The position numbers and the translations under genes were made by a program. Shown here piece after piece: positions 1 through 10,813 of a DNA stretch of 64,000 nucleotides. This stretch comes from Amaranthus tricolor (Eukaryota; Streptophyta; Magnoliopsida; Caryophyllales; Amaranthaceae). Position 1 is the stretch's first letter. Every line of letters starts with the position of its first letter. A model generated the notes under the pieces. It saw nothing but the letters and a program-made list of their open reading frames with translations, did not search any database and had not been told where the DNA came from. The DNA is taken from the NCBI RefSeq assembly GCF_026212465.1, contig NC_080048.1, forward strand, positions 40,886,375-40,950,374, given 5' to 3'.

Positions 1-1616
1 AAGTTGAGATTATTGTAGAAAAATCACGAAAATATTTGACTATTATAGGTAATTTTTTTCTAAAAAAATAATATGATGAGATTAAAAGAAAGTAATAAAT
101 CATTTCAAACAATAAAATATGGCGTAAAATGAATGAGACGGAGTATTATAATAGTAAATGATGCCAAAATAAATGAGATGAAAAAGATTAAATTTTAAAT
201 TGTTATCCCTCCAAAAATTCATTTTCCTATTACAACATTTTAATTTTTTAAATAATTTGAATTTGAATTTAACATTAATCCAAATTTATTTCCAAAAAAA
301 TAAATTTTTGTATGTACATGAATTGAATAGATATACAAATAAACTCCTTATTATAAGATCGTCTCGTTGAGAGACGTTATCACAAGATTAACTCATTTAT
401 TTCACATTAAATTTAAAACTAAAATTCATAGATATACAAATATAATAACATTACATTACATAAGTTTTTCTAAATAAATTAGAGCTTTCCACCCAAAATT
501 TATGGAATCTTTCCAAAAAAAAAATTGAAAATTTTCCCAAAAAAATTACATTTAATCCCACCAAAATCTAAAGATATTTCTTTCAATCATCCTTTAATCA
601 CTAAGTGACTACAATTTTCTACTTTCGTTGACTTCACACTAATGCATTAAATTAATTTAAATTTAGTTATAAACTGAAATTATATTTTTTAATAGACTAT
701 ACAAATATTGAAACTATTGCGACAAATCAGGTGAAGCATAAAAAATTTTCAAAAGGTAGCAAACATTGGTCACTAAATGCTGCAAACAATATTCGCCTCA
801 CAAATATTGAATTTCAACTTCTAAAAAATGATATATATGGAAATAAATTAGATAACATAACAAGAACAATATAATGCAACCATTACTAGTATTATTGAAC
901 ACTAAATATGAAAAGCCAATTCATGGAATAATCAGAGTCTAGAGAGATCAGTAAAGTCTACAATGTTATGAGTAGATTCTTTTAAATATATGAACATCAG
1001 TCAAAAGGCTGAAATACGAAACACAACAAACTGTTAATGTAGACACTAAAAAAAATGTTTTATCTAAATAACAAAGACGCACTTCAAACAATAAAGATTT
1101 TAAGTCATTATAAAAGACAAAGAAAATAAGTATAAAATCAAGAAAAGACGATGGATAAATTCGACATCCAAGTTGTTGAACAACTCCCAAACTCCCCTAC
1201 CATAATAAATGTATATGTATTAGACATTGCTTTTCAATTCAAGCATTAAAGCATAGAAAAGTAGACTAGAATTTTTAATTGTTGATTAAGTGAATGGATA
1301 GTAGAGGTGTATATTCAAGTCGGTGGGTTACATGTTTTAGGTCTATTTTAAGTTGAGTCTTGCGTTCGTATTGATTTTTATATTATTTTAAATCAATTTT
1401 GAAGTTAGGTTAAATGAGGTTTAATTTCAAGATCAGGTAAATATCGAGTCATATGGTTTGTTTTAAACAGCTATATTTCGAAGTAATATTGAGAGTTTTT
1501 TTTGAAAGGAACGTACTAATTCAATAATAAAAATATCATCCGACATCTACGTAAATATCAATCAAATACATGACAATTTTAATCAAACAAATTTCTATAT
1601 AGAAAAGTCAAATTTA
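1..1616. other. AT-rich intergenic DNA, no gene seen
   Basis: Long A/T runs and no coding region with splice-site support. Around 1300-1450 there is a stretch of the ggtcgggt-like type common in plant dispersed repeats, probably an old transposon remnant. The short open frames here have no recognisable domain. Confidence 0.6.
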
Positions 1617-1625
1617 TATTATAAA
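1617..1625. repeat. 9-bp target site duplication TATTATAAA (left copy)
   Basis: The same nine bases lie at 10337-10345, directly outside the inverted ends of the element at 1626-10336. Nine bases is the usual duplication length of Mutator-type transposons. Confidence 0.8.
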
Positions 1626-1991
1626 GGAAAAATTACTTTCAATAATCCAATCTTTTCCTCATTTTATTACAATAATCTCATCTATTAATTAACAATGAAT
1701 AATCTCAATTTTTGAATCACTTAACTAAGAATAGTCTCAATTTTTGAATCACTTAACCGAAAATAATCTCAATTTTTGAATCACTCAACCAAGAATAAGA
1801 ATGTTGTTGCTCATAGCTTAACTCTTTAAAAATAAAAGGAAAAATACAAATAAATAATAAAAATACTAAAAAAATAAAAGTAAAATTTAAAGGAAAATCA
1901 CCTCCTCTCCTCCCCTTTCCCCTTCGCTTTCCCTGCAAACCCTTCATGTTTAGTCACCACCGTATACTCCTCCTTCCCTATCGCCGCACCG

Positions 1992-2318
1992 TGAAGGAAT
2001 ATGTCCGTAGACATTTCCGACACCATATACAATTCTCATACACAGTTATTGAAAAACCAGTAAAAGCAAGAGAAACAATACTCTTCCGTTCTAGCAAACG
2101 TTGGTATTCAATTGATTCTGGTAGACTGAATAGAGGAGCAACGTTTGAGGGTCTCCATATTATCTTATCGCGTTAATTTCGTGGATTTCACGTTACAAAG
2201 GTAATATAGACTAATCCTTTTATATGATTCATATGTCTGATTATGTTTATGATTCTGAGATAGATGTTAGGGAAGTGTTTCCTGAAATTCCGCTTTAAGC
2301 ATCTGATGAGTCCCAACA
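1992..2318 (+). repeat. 5' LTR of the copia element, internally deleted
   Basis: It matches the 3' LTR at both ends but lacks the segment corresponding to 9173-9518. The join has a two-base CA microhomology. The missing part contains the U3 TATA-like sequence, so this LTR probably has no promoter. The last ~16 bases also differ from the 3' LTR. Confidence 0.9.
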
Positions 2319-2319
2319 G

Positions 2320-2330
2320 TGGTATCAGTT
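2320..2330 (+). other. Primer-binding site of the copia element
   Basis: TGGTATCAG begins two bases after the 5' LTR. It is complementary to the 3' end of plant initiator methionine tRNA, the usual copia primer. Complementarity stops after nine bases (TT follows in place of AG). Confidence 0.75.
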
Positions 2331-2385
2331 AAGCCTAATTCATAATATTCATATGATCTATATTTCTCTGGAACAATATACAATC

Positions 2386-2421
<36 letters not shown>

Positions 2422-3212
2422 ATGAAAATCAGTTTTTTTTATGTTAACTGTTTGGAAGTTATTCATAATATTCAATTTCAATTAGATTGAAAAATAAATG
2501 CAAAAAACTTGTTTTTCCTGATATTTGAAGCCATTCATGCCAAATATATGCCAAATATTGTATATCAATTCGAATTTGTTCGAATTCATCAAAAAAAAAA
2601 AAAAAATTAGTTTTTTTATGAAAATTCGATATTTTGTGTTAATTGTCTTGGGGATTTGATTATTCACGAAATCCAAACAATGAAATGAAACACAAAATTT
2701 GTTCATTGTTATTGTGTTTCTCGTAATGGTATTCAAGTGTTTTGGATCGAAAATGCTTATACCCTAATTTTTTCCCCAATTCAATTTTAATTGTTAAAAC
2801 ACAAAATTTGTACAATTGGATTGAGATTTAAATGCGAAAAACTTGTTTTTCCTGAAATTTAAAGCAATTCATGCACAAAAATGGTATATCAATTCGAATT
2901 TGTTCGAATACATCAAAAAAAAAAAAAAAGAACAATAACCAGAGATGAAGCGTAGGCCACGGGCTGTCTAGGTGGCTATAATGGCCGGAGGGAGGCGGGT
3001 TGCTGGCGGCTGCGTGGCTCCTTTCAAGGCTCTGTATTATTTCTTCCTGTAGCATGAAAGTAAAGTGAAGGTGACCCAATGAAGGTGACCACCTACCTTT
3101 TATTTTTTTTGAATTTCATGTGCAAATATCTTTTAATGAGCCTTAATTAGATTAAAGTGTTTTTTTTTCCTTTAAATAGTCTTACTTAAACTAGTTAAGT
3201 TTGACTAAACAT

Positions 3213-3216
<4 letters not shown>

Positions 3217-3298
<82 letters not shown>
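3217..3298. repeat. (TA)n microsatellite
   Basis: About 40 uninterrupted TA units within the copia leader. Confidence 0.95.
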
Positions 3299-3301
<3 letters not shown>

Positions 3302-3500
3302 ATATATATTATTTGCTCTTAAAATAGTCTCACTTAAATTAGTTAAGTTTGACTCAACATAAGAATATTTTATATGCTAATTGTTATGACCATTTAGTTT
3401 GATATATTGTATAGTTAAAGCTGTTTATAATATTTGATATTATTTTGACATGTGATGACTAGTATGGCCCAAAACAAAATTTATATATAAAATTAGGAAA

Positions 3501-3645
3501 GTATATACGATCTGCGAATCGTTTGTTTTGAATGTAAGTATATACGATCTGCGAATCGTTTGTTTTGAATGTAAGTATATACGATCTGCGAATCGTTTGT
3601 TTTGAATGTAATTAAATACGATCTGCGCATCGTTAATTTTTTTTT
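3501..3645. repeat. 37-bp minisatellite, about four units
   Basis: Units start at 3501, 3538 and 3575, with a diverged fourth from about 3612. Each contains CGATCTGCGAATCG, an imperfect palindrome (CGAT..ATCG). Confidence 0.9.
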
Positions 3646-4330
3646 ATTATTCAAAGTATGTAATCACAAATGAAAGGAGTTTCAAGGAAGGTGATCAATG
3701 GAGATTCATGGAAGCTTCATGAAATTTTTTTTTAGGGGCCATACTAGATCATCTTTTATTTATGCTTTTATTTGCTTTGAGCGTTTATTTTATTTTGGTC
3801 TTTGCTTGCATAAGTTAATGTATTGGTTAAATATGCTATGTGTTCACTTAATATTAACCATGTTAATTAACTTGAATCCCCATAAATAATATTGAGTTTT
3901 ATTGTTTTTCCAAACAACACCTATAAGCCTTTGATAATGAATAATACATTCTGCCAAAGCGAGGTATTGCTCATAATTCTTGGGATATGGGGTAAATTTT
4001 TTTTGAAAATTTACAGGTTCATGTTTGGTTTCACTCAACAAAATCATCAAAAACAAAGTTTTGAATTTTGAAACTAAGAGATAGGATTGAACAAGTATTA
4101 TCAATCTATCTACTAAGAATTATAATTAGTTATAATTAGTAAAACGTTTACTTACCTTAACTACTATAGTTAAAGGCAAGGCCAAAGTCCGTTTAACTGT
4201 AGTGGGAGAGGATCTTAGTTGTTATTTATTCAAAAGGGGATTTTAAAATTTTGAATAAATTATTAAACTTGTTTAATTACTGCTTATTGATAGACTATTA
4301 ATTTTACTTTATTACATTGTTGTAGAAATC

Positions 4331-7300
4331 ATGTCTGGTTCAACTAACAACAACACTCCTGCTTTTAACTTGCGCTGTGTCTTGGAAAAAGACAAATTGA
4401 ATGCAAACAACTTCCTTGAATGGGAAATGGCTGTGAGAATTGTTCTCAGAGCTGAAGGAAGGGAAAGTGTTCTTGACACTCCACTCCCTGAACCCCTGCC
4501 AGAAACTGCAACAGTTGCAGAGAAAAGAGCTAGGCAAAATCTCGAGGCCAATTCTGTGCAAGTAACATGTCTGATGCTTGCTTGCATGGAACATGATTTT
4601 CAAAAACGTTTTAACAATCTTGATGCCTACACAATAATCCAGCAACTTAGAACAATGTTCGAAAAGAATGCTCGATTAGAGAGATTTGAAGCTAATTGTA
4701 AACTTTTGGAATGCAAACTGGGCAAGGGAAAACCCGTCGGACCCCATGTGTTCGCCTTAATAGGGCATTTTCAAGTCATGGAAAAGTTGGGTTTTCCTTA
4801 TCCCAAAGAGCTGGCCACTGATATTGTGATCAGATCCTTGCCAGAAACTTTTGATGCTTTCAGATTAAATTTTTACATGCAAGGAGGGGAAGCAACCTTG
4901 CCAGAATTGCATGGTATGCTTATTCAGGCTGAAAGGAGCTTACCTTCTGAACCCGCACTGAAAGATGTGCTCATGGTCAGAAAGAATAAAAAGTTCAAGA
5001 AGAAAGGGGTTCCTAAATGGAATGGCAATGGTAAGGTAGTTACCACTAATGCCTCTCCCAGACCAAAGGCTACTCCAAAGGCTAAAGTAGCAGCACTACA
5101 TGAGTGCTACCACTGCCACAAGATTGGCCATTGGAAGAGGAACTGCCCCGTCTATCTAGAAGAAAAAAAGTCTGGTGCTTTATCTTCAGGTATATATGTT
5201 ATTGAAATTAATTTAGCGACTTCGGCTTCTTGGGTATTTGATACTGCTTGTGGGTCTCACATTACTAGTAATGTGCAGGGTCTAAAAAGAAGTAGAAGCT
5301 TAAGCAAAGGTGAGGTGGATCTCCGAGTTGGAAATGGAGCAAGAGTTGCTGCTTTAGTTGTTGGAGTTTATATTTTAACATTACCCTCTGGTTTAATTTT
5401 AGAACTAAATAATTGTTATTATGTTCCTGCCATCACCAAGAACATTATTTCAATTCCGGTTTTGGACACGGAAGGTTTTTCATTTACTATTAATAATAAT
5501 TGTTGTTCTGCATATTTAAATGATATGTTCTATGTTTCAGCTAAATTATTAAATGGGTTATATGTGCTAGACTTAGAAACTCACATCTATAACATAGACA
5601 GCAAGAAACGTAAAACAAATGATTCAAATCCCACTTACCTATGGCATTGTCGATTAGGCCACATAAGTTCAAAAAGCATAGAGAAACTTCATAAAGATGG
5701 AATTCTAAAATTATTTGATTTTGAATCATTTGGTGTTTGCGAGTTTTGTTTGATGGGAAAAATGACAAAGTCACCTTTCACAGGTACAAGTGAAAGGGCC
5801 AATGACCTCTTAGCTCTCATACATACTGATGTATGTGGACCTATGAGCACCATGGCTCGGGGTGGTTACAGCTACTTTATAACCTTTACTGATGATGTAA
5901 GCAGATATGGATATGTTTACCTCATGAGACATAAGTCGGAGTCCTTTGAAAAGTTCAAGGAATTTCAAAATGAAGTAGAGAACCAACTTGGGAAGAAAAT
6001 AAAAGCATTACGATCCGATCGTGGTGGTGAATACTTGTCTCACGAGTTTGATGATCATTTGAAAAATCGAGGCATACTCTCACAATTGACTCCACCAGGA
6101 ACACCACAATTAAATGGCGTCTCTGAGAGGAGGAATCGAACTCTATTAGATATGGTTCGATCAGTGATGAGTCTTGCTGATCTTCCTATTTCATTTTGGG
6201 GATTTGCATTGGATACAGCTGCATTCACACTTAATAGAGCACCTACCAAAGCAATGGAAAAGACACCATATGAGATGTGGACGGGAAAAGTTCTGAAGTT
6301 GTCTTTTCTAAGGATTTGGGGTTGCGAAGCTTATGTAAAACGTTTAATATCTGATAAACTAGCACCTAAATCTGACAAATGTCTTTTTGTGGGTTACCCA
6401 AAAAAGACAAAGGGATAAAACTTCTACAACCAAAGCGAAAACAAAGTATTTGTTGCTCGCAATGGTGTTTTTCTAGAACAGGAATTTATTTCTAGAAAAA
6501 CAAGTGGGAGTAATGTATATCTCGAAGAAGTTCGGGAAGAGCAACAAATGGATAAGGTTAACACCTCATCAGAGGCGCCCCAGCATGCTAATGCCTAGGA
6601 GGAAATGCATTCAACGCACTTACCTCCTACCGCCCCAAGTGGAGAAAATCCACGCGAAGTCACTCTACCTAATGAGGCAGAAACTTCTCTTGTTGTTCCC
6701 CTACGTAAGTCTAGTAGGACAATAATTCCGTCAAGAAGATATATTGATTTCCTTTTGACAGAAAACTCTGAAATAACCATGTTAGAATCAGAAGAGCCTA
6801 CTAGTCACAAAGATGCTTTGGAGAGTCCTGACTCCGAAAAATGGCTTGAAGCCATGAAATCTGAAATGGATTCCATGTCTGAAAATCAAGTTTGGGACTT
6901 GGTTGATTTGCCTGATGGGGTAAAACCCATTGGATGCAAATGGATTTTCAAACTGAAAACAGACAAGGATGAAAACATTAGTGTTTTCAAAGCAAGGTTG
7001 GTAGCAAAAGGGTTCAAACAAATTCATGGTATAGACTATGATGAAACTTTTTCTCCAGTAGCCATGCTAAAATCCATTAGGATAATCCTTGCGATAGCTG
7101 CCTTTCATGACTTTGAAATATGGCAAATGGATGTCAAAACTGCCTTTTTGAATGGGTTCTTAAAAGAGGATGTGTACATGACACAACCACAAGGTTTTGA
7201 AGATCCGAAAAATCCAAGGAAGGTATGCAAGCTTAAGAGATCCATTTATGGATTGAAGCAAGCATTAAGGAGTTGGAACCTTAGATTTGATGAGGCAGTC

Positions 7301-8368
7301 AAAGAGTTTGGCTTTCTCAGAAATGAAGAGGAATCTTGTGTATACAAGAAGTTAAGTGGGAGTAATATCACTTTTCTGGTCCTGTATGTAGATGACATAC
7401 TCCTCATTGGGAATGACAAAAACATACTTGAGTCGGTCAAGCAATGGCTTAAAAGTCATTTCTCCATGAAAGACCTGGGAGAGGCTGAGTACATACTGGG
7501 AATAAAGATCTATAGGGATAGATCGAGGAGACTTATTGGACTAAATTAAGAGACTTACATAGATAAGATTCTCTCAAAGTTCAAAATGGAAAGCTCCAAA
7601 AGAGGGTTTATTCCTATGCAACATGGCATTAAACTTTGCAAGACTATGTGCCCATCGAGTTCAGAAGAGTTCAAGCGTATGAGTAATGTTCCTTATGCTT
7701 CTGCAATAGGATCAATCATGTACGCTATGATATGTACTCGACCAGATGTTGCATTCGCTTTGAGTATGTGCAGCAGATACCAGTCCAATCCAGGAGATGC
7801 ACACCGGATAGCAGCGAAAAATATCCTCAAGTACTTAAGAAGGACAAAGGATAAATTTCTGGTATATGGCGGAGCTAATGAGTTGTTTGTCACTGGATAC
7901 ACTGATGCGAGCTTCCAAACTGACAAAGATGACTTCCGATCCCAATCTGGTTTCATATTTTGTCTGAATGGAGGAGCTGTGAGCTGGAAGAGCTCCAAGC
8001 AGAGTTCAGTTGCAGATTCTACAACAGCAGCCATAGCAGCAGCTGAAGCAGCAAAAGAGGCTGTTTGGATTAAAAAGTTCATTAGTGAACTGGGTGTAGT
8101 TCCTAGCATTGAGAATGGCATCAAGTTGTATTGTGATAACGAAGGTGCTATTGCTCAATCCAAGGAACCTAGATCTCACCAAAAATCTAAACATGTTGAA
8201 AGAAAATTCCATCTTATTCGAGAAATTGTTGGAAGACAGGATGTAATAATAAGTAGAGTTGATACCACGGATAACATAGCAAATCCGTTGACTAAACCAC
8301 TCCCTCAGCCGAAGCATGAGTGTCATACTAGGTCCATGCGGCTTAAGCATATAGGAGAATGTCTTTAG
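4331..8368 (+). pseudogene. Copia gag-pol polyprotein, broken by three stop codons
   Basis: One continuous frame of 1345 codons is interrupted by stops at 6416-6418, 6596-6598 and 7547-7549, with no frameshift. Domains in order (residue numbers from 4331): a gag domain over the first ~220; a zinc knuckle near 258 (CYHCHKIGHWKRNC, C-X2-C-X4-H-X4-C); an aspartic protease motif near 301 (FDTACGSH); the GAG-pre-integrase His/Cys motif near 437; an integrase core with HTDVCGP, RSDRGGEY and SERRNRT giving D, D and E. After the stops come reverse transcriptase with YVDD near 7385-7396, and RNase H (TDASF, DNEGA) in the last part. As it stands only gag, protease and integrase could be read through before the first stop. 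It is a plant retrotransposon relic and not a host gene. Confidence 0.93.
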
Positions 8369-9130
8369 GTTGTTTACTTCATGTTTACAATTATAAAGAA
8401 TTACGTTTACCATATGTTTGGAATGTTTATCAATAATATAAATAGTTCGTTTCTTATTTAATTGCTTGGTTTAGTATTAAATAATATGTCTATGTAATTT
8501 GTGTTTTCAATAGGATTATCGGAAACGTTTCGATAATGGAACCCTATAAGTGAACTGAAATCACAATTTGTATAATGTCCCTAATCTAAATCACTAAATT
8601 GGACATAAGTGGTTTATTAAAGATTAGCATGTAATTAATTGATAGCTCGGTTCCATGGGCTATGGAAACATAGAGATGTTTAATCGATTACATGGATGCA
8701 TACCTGATGCATTGAGACTTGACCTAATCTGATTCGAAAGGGCAGAATCGAATCCTTATATTTAGTGGATTCCTTAGACATGAGTATGTCTTAATCACTA
8801 CGAAATAATTAGTTAAACCTTGACGCTGTTAAACGTCGTGCTGTAAAAGGAGGCTATAAAGGCAGTGATCAGGTGGGCTAAGAATTGAGTGGGAGTTATG
8901 GTCATACAAGAATGAATAAGTCCTCCTATGTGATAGGATTGGTGTGTAGGCCTCTTGATGAGCGAGAATTGAAAATTGCATGGCCATGCGGAATAAGATT
9001 AAATGGTTAATCCTTAGTTGAACAATTCGAACTCAGAGATCAAGAAACATAATTTGAGAAATAAGACTGTGTTGTCAAATTTCACATTAAGTGACTTAAG
9101 GAATTTATAATTGTGCAATTGTCTTCGGAC
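8369..9130 (+). other. Copia 3' untranslated region
   Basis: AT-rich stretch between the end of the polyprotein frame and the polypurine tract. No further domain is seen. Confidence 0.7.
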
Positions 9131-9141
9131 AAGTGGGAGAT
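9131..9141 (+). other. Polypurine tract of the copia element
   Basis: AAGTGGGAGAT lies directly before the 3' LTR. An AGTGGGAGA core is typical of plant copia plus-strand priming sites. Confidence 0.8.
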
Positions 9142-9813
9142 TGAAGGAATATGTCCGTAGACATTTCCGACAATTACTAAATATAAATATATAGGATATT
9201 TATGAAGATAATAAAGTTAATTATTATTAGTAATTATATTTGCTTGCTAGAGAATAAATATAATTGGTGGGCCAATAATAATTGGACCACAACTAATATA
9301 ATTAATCCTTTAAGGTCTTACAAAAGAATCAATTGAACGATAAATGACTCGGGCCCATTAGGAGTATGGGCTTGCGATCCAATTAGGTTAACAAAAGAAT
9401 CGGTTTTTTTTTGACCTAGGTTACTAGTATTATATGAGGATATAATGCTAGTAGTGGAGAAGTGGGGATAATGGGATGATGGGTGTGAGTATTATAAATA
9501 TGTTTATTTAAACTCTCACCATATACAATTCTCATACACAGTTATTGAAAAACCAGTAAAGCAAGAGAAACAATACTCTTCCGTTCTAGCAAATGTTGGT
9601 ATTCAATTGATTCTGGTAGACTGAATAGAGGAGCAACGTTTGAGGGTCTCCATATTATCTTATCGCGTTAATTTCGTGGATTTCACGCTACAAAGGTAAT
9701 ATAGACTAATCCTTTTTAAATGATTCATATGTCTGATTATGTTTATGATCCTGAGATAGATGTTAGGGAAGTGTTTTCTGAAATTCCGCTTTAAGTATCC
9801 ATCGAACCCAACA
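9142..9813 (+). repeat. 3' LTR of the copia element, full length (672 bp)
   Basis: It begins TGAAGGAATATG and ends CCCAACA. It keeps the U3 segment missing from the 5' LTR. A TATA-like sequence (attataaata) lies at 9491-9500. The LTR points towards DRE2, whose start codon is 1.0 kb beyond its end. Confidence 0.92.
9491..9500 (+). promoter_or_regulatory. TATA-like box in the 3' LTR
   Basis: Sequence attataaata in U3, upstream of the part shared with the 5' LTR (which would be R/U5). It is the only surviving LTR promoter candidate, and it faces DRE2. Confidence 0.45.
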
Positions 9814-10336
9814 CACCGCTCTCCACAATTATTTATAATAGATAAAATTTGCAAGCACAAGAACATAGTCGTTTAAGAGTGGTGAAAGGTATTTGTAGAC
9901 AAAAAATGGTATAGTTATATGTTGAGTGGTGAATGTTGATGATATGATACTATCACTGTATCCCTAAAGAGTAGAAGCTTAATTTAGCAAAAATGATTTA
10001 TCCTTTAAAAAAACAGTGAAAGATGTACAGACAGACATCGAAATGTAGAAGTTCAATTGCTATCATCATCATCATCAATACCCTCATTTAAATGAATTGA
10101 CTAAACTTATCATTAGTGATGTTAAGAAAGCTTTGTCTTTGGCTTTAATGGAGGACTTTGTCTTTTGTTAATGAAGATTGAAATGAGATAAGGAAGACAG
10201 TAAATGGGGAGGTGAGCTTAGAAAATTTGTTTTATTAAGGTTTAATTAAAAAATAAAAAAGGAAATTCATTTTAAATTTTGCCAACAGGTTAAGTTAAAT
10301 GAACCAATACATCAGATTATTGATGGTAAATTTTCC

Positions 10337-10347
10337 TATTATAAAAA
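10337..10347 (+). promoter_or_regulatory. Putative TATA box of DRE2, overlapping a MULE target duplication
   Basis: TATTATAAAAA directly follows the right end of the MULE. Its first nine bases are the target duplication. It sits about 95-175 bp before the probable 5' UTR exon end at 10513, with CT-rich sequence following. The call rests on motif and position only. Confidence 0.5.
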
Positions 10348-10369
10348 AGCATCTATTTATGAAAGTCGG

Positions 10370-10808
10370 AGCGTATAAACAATAAATTTTCTACTATTTA
10401 CATAGAAAAATCGTAAGAGAAAAACTGAAGGAGAAATCTCGTATACCGATTAGGGTTTTTGCCAACTACCTCAATTTTCAATCTCAACTCAATTTACCCT
10501 TTCAACCATTCCGGTAATCTTCTCTCGTTTTTTCTAGTGTTAAATTAATCAGAATTAAACCCTTAAATTTACACTTATATTTCATTTTTATTTTCTTTTG
10601 ATCTTCATGATCAAGTGAAGACGATGAATCAATTTTGTTTGACATTCATTTTTTATCAGGAAACTCATTCTATTCTCCCTGTAAATTTAAATTAAATTTG
10701 AACTCCTAATTCATTGTATATACTTGCTCACCACCACTTTTTTGTTATTTTGAATTCATGATTAAACGAAGAATATGATCAATTTTTATGTGGGTTTTAA
10801 TTTTTCAG
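10370..10808 (+). other. Probable DRE2 5' UTR exon and 5' UTR intron
   Basis: A CT-rich leader runs to a donor at 10514 (ccg|gtaatc), and the acceptor ttttcag at 10808 leaves five bases before the ATG. This is inferred from splice motifs only. Confidence 0.5.
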
Positions 10809-10813
10809 GAACT

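Larger units (their letters stand above)
2319..4330 (+). other. Copia leader: low-complexity and repeated sequence
   Basis: This is two kilobases between the 5' LTR and gag with no retroelement domain. It holds a T run (2387-2419), a direct repeat of ~95 bp (2504-2605 and 2837-2930), a GC-rich stretch (2941-3080), a long (TA)n tract (3217-3298) and a 37-bp minisatellite (3501-3645). Copia leaders are usually much shorter. Confidence 0.7.
1992..9813 (+). mobile_element. Ty1/copia LTR retrotransposon, nested in the MULE
   Basis: The element begins TGAAGG and ends CCCAACA. It is flanked by CACCG at 1987-1991 and 9814-9818. Order: 5' LTR, primer-binding site, a 2-kb leader, one polyprotein frame (gag, protease, integrase, reverse transcriptase, RNase H), polypurine tract, 3' LTR. 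Integrase preceding reverse transcriptase is the copia order. It is defective: the polyprotein frame carries three in-frame stops and the 5' LTR has lost about 346 bp. The two LTRs differ at roughly seven to ten positions over the shared ~320 bp by eye, so the insertion is not very recent. I could not assign the lineage. Confidence 0.92.
1626..10336. mobile_element. Non-autonomous Mutator-like (MULE/MITE) element with nested copia
   Basis: The left end reads GGAAAAATTACTTTCAATAA and the complement of the right end reads GGAAAATTTACCATCAATAA, so the ends are imperfect inverted repeats. They are flanked by a perfect 9-bp duplication, TATTATAAA. Without the nested copia (1992-9818 including one CACCG copy) the element is about 0.88 kb. 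It has an AT-rich outer part and a C-rich core around 1900-1990, and no transposase. The element at 58773-60151 has the same end motif (aaattac..tcaataat) and a similar G/C-rich core, so the two look like one family. The C-rich core may be captured host sequence, as in Pack-MULEs; this is inference. Confidence 0.75.

Noticed and set aside
1946..2176. 76-codon open frame across the left MULE/copia boundary
   Set aside because: It crosses the transposon junction at 1992 and runs into LTR sequence, so it is a chance frame.
10775..10813. Upstream in-frame ATG for DRE2
   Set aside because: It lies inside the inferred 5' UTR intron, just before a good acceptor at 10808. The family N-terminus fits the ATG at 10814.
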